From positions 1 through 64,000 of the forward strand of contig NZ_JFHC01000034.1 in assembly GCF_000698595.1 (NCBI RefSeq): 64,000 bases of DNA, in the 5' to 3' direction. The translations under genes and the position numbers were made by a program. This stretch comes from Caballeronia glathei (GTDB taxonomy: Bacteria; Pseudomonadota; Gammaproteobacteria; Burkholderiales; Burkholderiaceae). The notes beneath the pieces were generated by a model, which was not told where the DNA came from, did not search any database, and was given only the letters and a program-made list of their open reading frames with translations. Positions 26,549 to 34,628 of this stretch are shown here, in pieces (position 1 is the first letter of the stretch; the number at the start of each line of letters is the position of its first letter).

Positions 26549-26670
26549 GTATGCTCCCCGCCCGCCGGGCGCACTGCTTCGGTTGATTATTCGCCGCAAT
26601 TGCATCCGGCGCTTAACGAATTGGTGCCTTGGCGAGTGTAATTAGGGGGCGCATGGTTATCAAGGGACGA

Positions 26671-26708
26671 AAAAAGCGCGTCCAGCCTTCCGGCCGGACG
26701 CGCTTTTT
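26671..26708. terminator. Terminator between the MFS and HiPIP genes
   Basis: GCGCGTCC at 26676-26683 pairs with GGACGCGC at 26696-26703, with a smaller GCC/GGC inner stem. A tracts and T tracts flank both sides. It mainly ends the minus-strand HiPIP gene, whose stop is at 26726. Confidence 0.85.
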
Positions 26709-26725
26709 ACTGGCTCGCTGCTGCT

Positions 26726-27040
26726 TCAGGCCTTCTTGTTATAGGCGTTGCACCAGCCCTTCGACGCCACCAGCTTGTTCGCGAACATCGGGCACGGCGC
26801 GAATTCGTCGCTTGCCTTGCCCTGGTAGAACGAGCAGTTGCCGCAATCCTGGCCCGCGGCGTAGCGCGTGAACTTGGCCTTGTCGACCTTGCTCGCGTCG
26901 AGCTTGTAGCCGAGCGCCTGCGCGGTCGGATCGCTTTCCGGGACCTTGACGGGGTCGGCGGCGAAGGCGGTGCGGGTGAGCGCCAGCGTCGACGCCACGC
27001 CGATGCTGGATATGAGAAACGTGCGACGGCTTGTTTTCAT
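26726..27040 (-). CDS. High-potential iron-sulfur protein (HiPIP)
   Basis: The product has 104 residues. A twin-arginine signal (MKTSRRTFLISS) directs folded export. The mature protein has four cluster cysteines, C66, C69, C83 and C97 (CGNC, PCPMF, GWCNAY), the HiPIP [4Fe-4S] pattern. It serves as a periplasmic electron carrier. The ATG at 27040 starts the twin-arginine signal exactly. It is monocistronic with a strong terminator. Confidence 0.95.
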   Translation of the reverse strand: MKTSRRTFLISSIGVASTLALTRTAFAADPVKVPESDPTAQALGYKLDASKVDKAKFTRYAAGQDCGNCSFYQGKASDEFAPCPMFANKLVASKGWCNAYNKKA

Positions 27041-27163
27041 GATGCTTGACTCCGTGTATTGGGGGATGCGCCATTCTGATGACGGCGACGTCCCGAGCAT
27101 ATCAACGCGGAGCGACATCGAAAAACACAAATCTTATAGATAAGGCGTGTCGGAACGTCGCGC

Positions 27164-28264
27164 CTAGCGGATCATCTCCACGACCCGCTCGGCGATCGCA
27201 AGCGACGCCGTCAGCCCCGGCGACTCGATCCCGTACAGATTTACGAGGCCCCGCACGCCGTGCGCGGACTTGCCCTGGATCATGAAGTCGGCGGCGGCCT
27301 GGCCCGGCCCCGACAGCTTCGGGCGGATGCCGGCGTAGGCCGGCTGCAGCGCGCCGTCGGGCAGGCCCGGCCAGTACGCGCGGATCGCCGCGTAGAACGC
27401 GTTCGCGCGGTTCGGATCGACGTCGTAGTTGATCGACTGCACCCATTCGACGTCCGGGCCGAACTTCGCCTGGCCGCCGAGATCGATGGTGAGATGCACG
27501 CCGAGCCCCGCCTCGTTCGGCATCGGGTAGATCAGGCGGTCGAACGGCGCGCGCCCGCTCACGCTGAAATAGTTGCCCTTCGCGAAGTAGAGCGGCGGCA
27601 CATGGCGGTCGTCGAGTCCGCGGATCTGCCTCGCGATGTCGTTTGCGTGAAGCCCGGCGCTGTTGATCAGGTGCGTGGCGCGCAGGCGAGTGGGCGTCGC
27701 GCCGCCCGTCTCGATGATGAAGCAGCCCTCGCTCGCGTCGATCGACGCAACCGGCGTGCGGAACGCGATGTTCGCGCCGTGGCGCTCGGCGTCGCCGAGG
27801 AGGGCGAGCATGTACTGATGGCTGTCGACGATGCCCGTTTCAGGCGAAAACACCGCTTCCACGCACTGAAGCTGCGGCTCCAGCTCCTTCGCCTCGGCGC
27901 CGCTCAGGCGCACGAGCCCGTTCACGTGGTTCTCGATGCCCTTCTGCTCGATCGCCGCGAGCTGCGGCACCTGGTTGCGCGCCGTCGCGACGAGCAGTTT
28001 GCCGCAGCGCTGGTGGGGCACGCCGTGCGACTCGCAGAACTCGTAGAGCATCGCGCGGCCACGCACACAAAGCTCGGCCTTCAGCGAGCCGCGCGGATAG
28101 TAGATGCCCGCGTGGATGACCTCGCTGTTGCGCGAACTCGTGCCGATGCCGATCCCCTCGCCCGCCTCCAGCACCATGACTTCCCTGCCGCGTGCCGCCA
28201 GCGCCCGGGCTATCGCGAGTCCAACGACGCCCGCCCCTATCACTACACACTCGATCTGGTCCAT
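27164..28264 (-). CDS. FAD-dependent oxidoreductase (LhgO/DAO-like)
   Basis: The enzyme has 366 residues with an N-terminal dinucleotide fold (CVVIGAGVVGLAIARALAAR, then EAGEGIGIGTSSRNSEVIHA). The DAO-family C-terminus includes AGIRPKLSGPGQAAADF and GLVNLYGIESPGLTASLAIA. The sequence is close to L-2-hydroxyglutarate oxidase/dehydrogenase type proteins, so a 2-hydroxyacid substrate is likely. The ATG at 28264 places the GxGxxG motif near residue 10. Confidence 0.88.
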   Translation of the reverse strand: MDQIECVVIGAGVVGLAIARALAARGREVMVLEAGEGIGIGTSSRNSEVIHAGIYYPRGSLKAELCVRGRAMLYEFCESHGVPHQRCGKLLVATARNQVPQLAAIEQKGIENHVNGLVRLSGAEAKELEPQLQCVEAVFSPETGIVDSHQYMLALLGDAERHGANIAFRTPVASIDASEGCFIIETGGATPTRLRATHLINSAGLHANDIARQIRGLDDRHVPPLYFAKGNYFSVSGRAPFDRLIYPMPNEAGLGVHLTIDLGGQAKFGPDVEWVQSINYDVDPNRANAFYAAIRAYWPGLPDGALQPAYAGIRPKLSGPGQAAADFMIQGKSAHGVRGLVNLYGIESPGLTASLAIAERVVEMIR

Positions 28265-28390
28265 GTCCCTTCCGTGCAGCCTCGTCAGGTGCATTCTACT
28301 TTCTGGACTATTGCGTGTTCCACAACAACGACAGTTCGATTACATCGTTTTTCGAAGTGATTCCGGAAAAGGCAAGAATTCCGCCGATTT

Positions 28391-28428
28391 TTGCCAAAAA
28401 AACCGCCTTTCGACAGCTTTTTTGGCAA
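28391..28428. promoter_or_regulatory. Inverted repeat between the ATPase and FAD oxidase genes
   Basis: TTGCCAAAAAA at 28391-28401 is perfectly inverted by TTTTTTGGCAA at 28418-28428, with a 16-base spacer. It lies in the AT-rich gap 28265-28448, 20 bases past the ATPase stop on the minus strand. It may be a weak terminator for that gene or an operator for the FAD oxidase gene. Confidence 0.4.
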
Positions 28429-28448
28429 GTTTTCAAAATAGAGGCCTT

Positions 28449-29426
28449 TCAGAATCCAATCGCTTTCTTACGTGCAGTGTGATCGAGCTGAATGTCGCGC
28501 GCCTCGACGTGATGCCGCCCGTCGATGCGCGCGTTGCCGAACGCATTGAGCATCGCGCGGCGCATGGCGCGCGGCGACGCGCGCGTGAGCGCCTCGAGCG
28601 GCGCATCGCCGAGCGTTTCCGGAAAGCGCCGGCCCCACACGTGCGAATTGCGGATCTCGTCATAAATCGACTGCGCGATGCGGCGCGCGCCGTCGCGATC
28701 GGGCGGCGGTATCTCGTAGACGTTCATGCGGTTCAGGAGCGGCTCGGGAATCGCGCGGGCGTCGTTCGCGGTCGCGATCCACACGACGTTGGCCGCGTTG
28801 ATCGGCACTTCGGCGAATTCGTCGATGAACGCCTGAGCCGTGTCGTGCTCGAGCAGCGCGTAGAGCGCGCCGAGCGGGTCGTACTGCGCGTCGCCGGTGG
28901 CCTTGTCGATTTCATCGACCGTCATGACCGGATTCGCGTAGCTGCCGTTCACGAGGGCGTCGAAGACCTTGCCCGGCTTGGCATTGCGCCATTGCGACGA
29001 CGCCCCCGACAGGATCCAGCCGGCCGTGAGCGAGCTCATCGCGACGTAGTGGCACGAGGTGCCGAGGAGGCGCGCGAGCTGCTTCGCGAAATGCGTCTTG
29101 CCGATGCCCGGCTCGCCGAGCAGCAGGATCGGCATGAGTTCGAGCCGGTCCTCGGTTTCGAGGCACAGCGCGATCTGCTTGCGGATGTCGGCGAGCGGCT
29201 CCTCGAAATTTGGCAGGTCGGCGACGAGATCGTCGATCGACGGCATCCGGTTCGGCTTCACGCAAAAGCGCAGGTTGCCCGCCTTGAGCATTTTTTCGTA
29301 GGTGGCGCGCAGCGCGTCGCTCGCGCCATCGGGCAGGTCGTTCAGCGCGGTCTCGACGTCGTCGAGACTGTAGACCTTGCTGAACGACGCGACCGCAAGT
29401 TCCTGTTTGACCACGGCTGTCGTCAT
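28449..29426 (-). CDS. AAA-family ATPase (Lon/MoxR-like)
   Basis: The product is 325 residues with one AAA module. Walker A is LLGEPGIGKTHFAKQLA near residue 108, and Walker B is PVMTVDEIDKATGDAQYDPL. Sensor 1 reads VVWIATANDARAIPEPLLNR, followed by a lid with SPRAMRRAMLNAFG. There is no protease domain, so it is probably a remodelling or chaperone ATPase. The client is unknown. The start at 29426 is chosen over 29441, which would add five residues. Confidence 0.88.
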   Translation of the reverse strand: MTTAVVKQELAVASFSKVYSLDDVETALNDLPDGASDALRATYEKMLKAGNLRFCVKPNRMPSIDDLVADLPNFEEPLADIRKQIALCLETEDRLELMPILLLGEPGIGKTHFAKQLARLLGTSCHYVAMSSLTAGWILSGASSQWRNAKPGKVFDALVNGSYANPVMTVDEIDKATGDAQYDPLGALYALLEHDTAQAFIDEFAEVPINAANVVWIATANDARAIPEPLLNRMNVYEIPPPDRDGARRIAQSIYDEIRNSHVWGRRFPETLGDAPLEALTRASPRAMRRAMLNAFGNARIDGRHHVEARDIQLDHTARKKAIGF

Positions 29427-30063
29427 GTCGCACCCCGTCAATTCATGTAGTCGATGGATTCAGTGTATCGACGACAAAAGGCCGCGCAAGCGAGCAATCG
29501 CACGCGTGTGCTGCTAATTCGGGCAAAAAGGGCAGCGATGACGGCAATTGCGGTCCGCGCCGGAAGACGCGCGTGGCCGGCGTCAGGCGCAGGCGCTTGT
29601 GGGCCGGGCGTCCTGCTCGGTGTGGCGCCATCCGTCGGGGGTTGCGCGCATCACGATGTGGAGCGTGCGCTCGGTCACATTCAGCGCCGCGACGAGGTGC
29701 CGGATGGTGGTGTTGTGGTTGGCGTGCTGCTGATAGAGCGCGCGCATCGCGAAGTCGGCGAGCCGCGGCTATAACAGTCAAAAAGTATGCAGAAAGCACC
29801 GGTTCCGAACCCCTTGTATGATCGGGAGTTTCCGTCTTCGCGCACGCCGGTGGCACGCGGGTTCGGATCCTGCTGCGGGCGTTCGAGCGGACGACATCCG
29901 CCATTGAGTTCACGGTGCAAAACCCCACATTTCGGGATGCACGCCGTCTGCTGAACCCGGCGCACGGCGCCAAGTCAGAAATACGTATCCGATCGGCCGG
30001 TCCGGTCGGACAAGTCCACACGGCAAGCCGCGCACGCCACCCGCGCCAAGGAGAAACCTTTCG
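29427..30063. other. Long intergenic region with one candidate small gene
   Basis: Over 600 bases separate the divergent ATPase and exported-protein genes. Most of it lacks a supported gene. The right part (29760-30060) presumably includes the promoter of the gene at 30064. A candidate 54-residue minus-strand gene at 29583-29747 is listed separately. Other reading frames across this region lack start signals or protein-like composition. Confidence 0.4.
29583..29747 (-). CDS. Candidate 54-residue HTH-like protein
   Basis: From an ATG at 29747 the frame reads MRALYQQHANHNTTIRHLVA and then ALNVTERTLHIVMRATPDGW, ending at TGA 29583-29585. Almost every third codon position is G or C, as in the surrounding genes. 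TTIRHLVAALNVTERTLHIV looks like a helix-turn-helix. In-frame codons continue upstream of the ATG (PRLADFA) to a TAG, so the true start may differ. No clear ribosome site is visible. It may be a short real gene or the remnant of a longer regulator. Confidence 0.4.
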   Translation of the reverse strand: MRALYQQHANHNTTIRHLVAALNVTERTLHIVMRATPDGWRHTEQDARPTSACA

Positions 30064-30585
30064 ATGCTGAAACGAAGCGCCACCCGCCTTCTCACCACGC
30101 TGTTCATCGGCGCATCGCTCGCCGCATACGTCGACGCGCACGCGCAAACCAGCGCGTCGCAGCCGGTCAAGTGGGAGTTGCAGGTGCTGCGCGACGGCCA
30201 GCAGATCGACGCGTTCTCCGCCACGACGAACGTCGGCCAGGCGCGCACGGACACGCATCACCACGTCGTGAAGAACAGCGTGGGCTGCGCCGACAAGCCG
30301 GCCGGCGACATCGACCTGCAACGCACCCTCACGATTTCGCCCGTCCACGCGAGCGCGGACGACGTGACGCTCGCCATCGAAGCCCAGGAAACGCTCGAAG
30401 AGAACACGCCGCGCGCCACGGCCCAGGGCTGCAAGCTCCCGCCGCAGCCGCGCGTCGTGAACGCGTCGCATCCGGGCCTCATGCTCAAGCCGGGCGAGTG
30501 GACCAGCTGGCAGATCGTCGACAAGAACCCCTCGCTGGCGTACCGGGTGCGCGCCAGCCTGACTACATCGGCGGCGGCTCAGTGA
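30064..30585 (+). CDS. Exported protein of unknown function
   Basis: The product has 173 residues and a signal peptide (KRSATRLLTTLFIGASLAAY, cleavage near AHAQT). GGAGAAAC precedes the ATG. The mature protein appears mainly beta, with two cysteines (VGCADK and GCKLPPQ) that could pair. No family is recognised. It is followed by the endonuclease-like gene after 44 bases and may be co-transcribed with it. Confidence 0.7.
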   Translation: MLKRSATRLLTTLFIGASLAAYVDAHAQTSASQPVKWELQVLRDGQQIDAFSATTNVGQARTDTHHHVVKNSVGCADKPAGDIDLQRTLTISPVHASADDVTLAIEAQETLEENTPRATAQGCKLPPQPRVVNASHPGLMLKPGEWTSWQIVDKNPSLAYRVRASLTTSAAAQ

Positions 30586-30629
30586 CGCGCTGAATCCGGC
30601 ACGAGCCGCGCCGATCCCAATACAAAAGC

Positions 30630-31436
30630 ATGCGAAACCCAGAACATTTCCCGCCGAGCATTCCCGCCGCGCATGAAACCCCCGATTTCACGGCGGTGAG
30701 CTGGAACCTGCACAAGGGCCGCTCGCCGCTCGGCCGCCAGGCCTGGAGCGCGATGCAGCGCTGGGTGCAGTCCACCAACGCGGACGCGTATTTCCTTCAG
30801 GAAGCGATGGCGCGGCGCATGCCGCAGCCGGTGCTCGCCACCGGCTTCGGCAATCCGCTGCACGGCCCGCTCGACGACGTCTGGCATTGCCAGGCAACCG
30901 AAATCGCCACCTCGCTCGAATTGCAGATCGCGCTCGGTCCGAACGTGTTCAAGCCGTCCTGGCGGCACGGCAACGCGATCCTGTCGCCGCATCCGCTCGA
31001 TCTGAGCGGCCGCTGGGACATCTCCGCACATCGCTTCGAGCGGCGCGGTCTGCTCGTCGCGCGGGCGACGTTCGCCGGCCGCTCGATCACGCTGCTGTGC
31101 GCCCACCTCGCGCTCACGCGCCAGGCGCGTCTGCGTCAGATGAACTGGATCGCGCACTGGATCGCGAAAGAGGCGCCGGACGGCCCGCTCGTGCTGGCGG
31201 GCGATTTCAACGACTGGCGCAACGATTCCGTGCCGCTCTTCGGCGAGCTCGGGATGAACGAGGTGGCAACGCTGCTCGGCGAATCGGGCCGGACCTTCCC
31301 CGCGTTCTCGCCGGCGCTCGCGCTCGACAAGATGTTCGTGCGCGGCATGAAGCCGGTCGAATGGATCACGCCCACGCAGGACACCGCGTGGCTCTCCGAT
31401 CACCTTCCGTATATGGCCCGGCTGCGCGTGGAATAG
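30630..31436 (+). CDS. Endonuclease/exonuclease/phosphatase family protein
   Basis: The 268-residue protein carries the EEP fold signatures: SWNLHKGRSPLGRQAW near the N-terminus, FLQEAM (metal-binding Glu), HGNAILSPHPL, LCAHLALT, LAGDFNDWRN, and the catalytic His in LSDHLPYMA at the end. Members act on DNA, phospholipids or inositol phosphates, and the substrate is unknown here. There is no signal peptide, so it is cytoplasmic. Confidence 0.88.
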   Translation: MRNPEHFPPSIPAAHETPDFTAVSWNLHKGRSPLGRQAWSAMQRWVQSTNADAYFLQEAMARRMPQPVLATGFGNPLHGPLDDVWHCQATEIATSLELQIALGPNVFKPSWRHGNAILSPHPLDLSGRWDISAHRFERRGLLVARATFAGRSITLLCAHLALTRQARLRQMNWIAHWIAKEAPDGPLVLAGDFNDWRNDSVPLFGELGMNEVATLLGESGRTFPAFSPALALDKMFVRGMKPVEWITPTQDTAWLSDHLPYMARLRVE

Positions 31437-31454
31437 CCGCCCGGCGCCGGGCGC

Positions 31455-31877
31455 TCAGACGTTGCGCGTGCGGTCCGGCCCGAACGAGCGCGCGATGAGA
31501 TCCTCGAGGTCGGTGAACGACACCGGCTTCACGAGGTGATGATCGAAACCCGCGTCGAGCGCGCGCTGGCGGTCGGCATCGCCGCCGTAGCCGGTGAGGG
31601 CGAGCAGAAGCGCATCGCGCGTCGATGGCCGCGCGCGCAGCAGGCGCGCGAGTTCGCAGCCGTCCATCACCGGCAAACCGATGTCCAGGATCACCACCTC
31701 GGGCTGAAACGCGTCGACGATCGCAAGCGCGCCCGCGGCGTCGTGCAGCATGCGCACGTCGTGGCCAAGCGTTTCGAGCAGCATCGACATGGCCTGCGCG
31801 GCATCGACGCTGTCGTCGACGAGCAGCACACGGCGTGCATCTGCCGCGCCGTCCCGTGCGCCGTCGATCGTGTTCAT
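31455..31877 (-). CDS. Stand-alone response-regulator receiver protein
   Basis: The product has 140 residues. The receiver contains VLLVDDSVDAAQAMSMLL, phospho-acceptor VVILDIGLPVMDG, the Thr segment LLLALTGYGG and the Lys in HHLVKPVSFTDLE. No output domain is present. The sequence is close in style to the receiver at 21025-21390, so the two are probably paralogues. It converges on the EEP gene, and no kinase is adjacent. The ATG at 31877 was preferred over an in-frame start seven codons upstream. Confidence 0.87.
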   Translation of the reverse strand: MNTIDGARDGAADARRVLLVDDSVDAAQAMSMLLETLGHDVRMLHDAAGALAIVDAFQPEVVILDIGLPVMDGCELARLLRARPSTRDALLLALTGYGGDADRQRALDAGFDHHLVKPVSFTDLEDLIARSFGPDRTRNV

Positions 31878-32165
31878 GTGATTCCCCGTGGTTGGCAAGG
31901 CGCTGGCGGCCCAAAGCCATCATGCGCTTTTTAAGATAGGTCCGGACGACTTTAGCACACGCGTTCCAGAAGCGGAAATCCGCCTATGGCTTGTCCGGCG
32001 GCCCTTTGCGGCATGTTTGACGCGGATCGGATGCCGTTGCGGCACCATTTCGAGACAGCAGGGACGCAAGGATCGCGCGCCGACTTCGCAAGGCGCCACG
32101 CTTTTCAGTCTGCTATCGTGGATCTTCAGGCCGCGCCATGCGGCCGCTCATCCGCACCGCGCGCC

Positions 32166-32792
32166 ATGTTCGACCTCTTCGACGACATCCCCAAGCCCGA
32201 CATCGACTGGCAGCCGGACTGGCTTGCCGCCGACACCGCGTCCGACCTGATGGCCGCGCTGATCGACGAGGTCCGCTGGCAGCAGGACACGATGACGACG
32301 CCCGGCGGCCGCGTGCCGCTGCCGCGCCTCACGGCATGGCAGGGGGAACCGGACGCCGTCTATGTCTATTCCGGCATCCGCAACGTGCCGCAGCCCTGGA
32401 CGCCCGCCGTCGCGGAACTGAGGACGCGTGCCGAAGAAGCGTCGAAGACGCGCTTTAACAGCGTGCTGCTCAACCGCTACCGCACGGGACAGGACAGCAT
32501 GGGCTGGCACGCCGACAAGGAACGCGAACTCGGGCCGGAGCCGGTGATCGCATCGGTGAGCCTCGGCACCACGCGGACCTTCGAGTTTCGTCACGCGCGC
32601 ACGCACGCCACGCACACGCTTTTGCTGTCGCACGGCAGCCTGCTCGTGATGCGCGGGCGCACGCAGCTGGAATGGGTGCATCGCGTGCCGAAGGAGCCGG
32701 ACGCGCGCGGCGACCGGATCAATCTCACCTTCCGGTGGATCGATGCGTCGGCGCCGCCGAGGGGCAGGCCCGGCAGGTCGCGAAGCGCCTGA
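32166..32792 (+). CDS. alkB: AlkB-like 2-oxoglutarate/Fe(II) dioxygenase
   Basis: The protein has 208 residues. It shows LNRYRTGQDSMGWHADKERE (the HxD iron motif), VIASVSLGTTRTFEF, the distal His in EWVHRVPKE, and the 2-oxoglutarate Arg in RINLTFRW. This is the AlkB/ALKBH2-3-like family that repairs alkylated bases oxidatively. The start MFDLFDDIP at 32166 matches the short N-terminus of the family; a longer frame from 31986 reads as noncoding. Confidence 0.9.
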   Translation: MFDLFDDIPKPDIDWQPDWLAADTASDLMAALIDEVRWQQDTMTTPGGRVPLPRLTAWQGEPDAVYVYSGIRNVPQPWTPAVAELRTRAEEASKTRFNSVLLNRYRTGQDSMGWHADKERELGPEPVIASVSLGTTRTFEFRHARTHATHTLLLSHGSLLVMRGRTQLEWVHRVPKEPDARGDRINLTFRWIDASAPPRGRPGRSRSA

Positions 32793-32852
32793 AGCAACGG
32801 CGCGCGGCGAGCCGCGGCATCACCGCCGCATCACCGCCGCTTCACCGCCGCT

Positions 32853-33251
32853 TCAAGGCCGCCTGGCGACGAAATCGATCTCCACGAGCGCATCGCGCGC
32901 AAGCCCCGTCACGCCGACGCAGGTCCGCGCCGGCAACGGCTTCGGCAGGAAATACGACTTGTAGACCGCGTTCATCGCCTCGTAGTCGCGCTTGAACTCG
33001 GTCAGGAAGATGCGCACGCTCACCACGTTGTCGAGCGTCAGGCCCAGTCCGCCCAGCACGAGAATCAGGTTGTCCATCACGCGGCGCGTCTGCGCCGCGA
33101 CGCCTTCGGGCAGCGGCGCGCTATCGTCGGCGGGATCGGTCGGCATCTGGCCGGTCAGGAAGACCCAGCCGTCGGCTTCGGCGGCATGGGAGAACGGGCC
33201 GACCGGCGTCGGCGCGGCATCGACCATCGTGAATTTGGGTTGCTGGGACAC
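32853..33251 (-). CDS. RidA-family protein
   Basis: The product is 132 residues, starting at GTG 33251 with AAGGAG correctly spaced upstream. The fold signatures are GPFSHAAEADGWVFLTGQMP, DNVVSVRIFLTEF, and the active-site Arg in LPARTCVGVTGLARDALVEI. RidA proteins hydrolyse reactive enamines and imines formed by PLP enzymes. Its position just downstream of acdS, a PLP enzyme, fits such a clean-up role. Confidence 0.9.
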   Translation of the reverse strand: MSQQPKFTMVDAAPTPVGPFSHAAEADGWVFLTGQMPTDPADDSAPLPEGVAAQTRRVMDNLILVLGGLGLTLDNVVSVRIFLTEFKRDYEAMNAVYKSYFLPKPLPARTCVGVTGLARDALVEIDFVARRP

Positions 33252-33450
33252 ACAGGCTCCTTGGTAACGAAAGCAAAAACGCTGAACAGCGAACGTTAGC
33301 GCACCAAAAAGCGCGCCGCCGCCATGCTCGCTGCGCGCCGGCCGCGGCAGCAGTTCGCCGCCGCCGGGACGCCCGGCCGCGCGCATGCGCGCGTGCCCTG
33401 CTCCCGCCAGGTCACGCGCGCGATCGGCACGACCGGCGCGACCGGCGCGA

Positions 33451-34464
33451 TCAGGCGAACGCCTTGTGATATGCGTTGAGCGCCGGCGCGCCGCCGAGAT
33501 GCACGTACAGCACGTTCGCGCCCTTCGGAATCTCGCCCGCCTTCGCCATCGCGATCAGTCCCGCCATCGACTTGCCCTCGTACACCGGGTCCGTGAGCAT
33601 CGCCTCCAGCCGGGCGGCCGTGCGGATCGCATCGATGGTCGGCGCGTCGGGCAGGCCGTAGTCGGGGCCGGCGAAGCGCGGGTCGATGATCACGTCGGCG
33701 TCCTCGATGGGCTTGCCGATGCCGATCAGCTCCGCCGTCTGCCGCGCGATCTTGGTCACGGCGCGGCGCGTCATCGCCTCATCGCAGGCGGTATCGATGC
33801 CGATCAGCCGGCGCGGCCGCTCCTGCGCCTTGAAGCCCGCGACCATCCCGCCCTGCGTCGAACCGGTGCAGGTGGCGGTGATCACGGTGTCGAAGAAAAG
33901 GCCCATCTCCTTTTCCTGCCGCTCGAGTTCGTCGGCGAAATTGGCGTAGCCGAGGCCGCCGAGCGGATGATCCGACGCGCCCGCCGGAATCGCGTACGGC
34001 TTGCCTCCTTCGCGTCGCACCTGTTCGAGCGCGCGCTCCCACGTCTGCTTCACCTCGGTCGAATAACCTTCGCCTTCGAGCAGCGTCTCGGCGCCCATCA
34101 GCCGCGACAGCAGAATGTTGCCGACCTTGTCGTACACGGGGTCGTCCCAGTGCGTCCATTCCTCCTGCACGAGGCGGCAGCGCATGCCGAGCACCGCCGC
34201 GACCGCCGCGACCTGCCGGGTGTGATTCGACTGGATGTTGCCGATCGAGACGAGCGTATCGGCGCCCTGCTTCACGGCGTCGGCGGCGAGCCATTCGAGC
34301 TTGCGGATCTTGTTGCCGCCGAACGCGAGGCCCGACGACACGTCATCGCGCTTCGCCCACACGGAAACGCCGAGCGCATCCGACAGACGGTTAAGCCGAT
34401 GAACCGGCGACGGAAAGAAGCCGAGCGAGATGCGGCCGAAGCGCTTTTCGAGATCGAGTGCCAT
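33451..34464 (-). CDS. acdS: 1-aminocyclopropane-1-carboxylate (ACC) deaminase
   Basis: The 337-residue PLP enzyme breaks ACC into 2-oxobutyrate and ammonia, lowering plant ethylene. The PLP lysine is in SGLAFGGNKIRKLEWL near residue 52. The Glu in LTDPVYEGKSM and the Leu in YVHLGGAPALN are the residues that separate ACC deaminase from D-cysteine desulfhydrase, and both are present. Start MALDLEKRF at 34464. The divergent acdR gene supports the call. The N-terminal 35 residues differ from textbook AcdS. Confidence 0.9.
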   Translation of the reverse strand: MALDLEKRFGRISLGFFPSPVHRLNRLSDALGVSVWAKRDDVSSGLAFGGNKIRKLEWLAADAVKQGADTLVSIGNIQSNHTRQVAAVAAVLGMRCRLVQEEWTHWDDPVYDKVGNILLSRLMGAETLLEGEGYSTEVKQTWERALEQVRREGGKPYAIPAGASDHPLGGLGYANFADELERQEKEMGLFFDTVITATCTGSTQGGMVAGFKAQERPRRLIGIDTACDEAMTRRAVTKIARQTAELIGIGKPIEDADVIIDPRFAGPDYGLPDAPTIDAIRTAARLEAMLTDPVYEGKSMAGLIAMAKAGEIPKGANVLYVHLGGAPALNAYHKAFA

Positions 34465-34530
34465 AGCGGGTCCTTGATGAACAGGGGACGAATTCAGCAC
34501 CCATTCTAGGAATTATCGCGAAGAAGGTGC

Positions 34531-34590
34531 TTTGATCAAAAACCCTTGCTTCAGAAATAAGTTTGGTATTCTTTGCAATTACCGTTATTT
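34531..34590. promoter_or_regulatory. acdS-acdR divergent control region with dyads
   Basis: In the AT-rich 164-base gap, TTTGATCAAA at 34531-34540 is a perfect palindrome. A larger dyad (AAATAA 34555-34560, GGTA 34565-34568, TACC 34580-34583, TTATTT 34585-34590) is centred near 34573. Lrp-type AcdR binds between acdR and acdS in pseudomonads, so these are good operator candidates. Confidence 0.5.
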
Positions 34591-34628
34591 ATTATTTTTT
34601 AAGTCATAGATAAAGAAGAATCTTCATC

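Noticed and set aside
24977..26641. Long plus-strand frame opposite the MFS transporter
   Set aside because: Arg/Glu/His-rich antisense shadow with no membrane segments or motifs.
29443..30471. 342-codon minus-strand frame over the 29-30 kb gap
   Set aside because: It runs antisense through the exported-protein gene at 30064 and has no ribosome site or domain. The shorter frame at 29583-29747 has better codon use.
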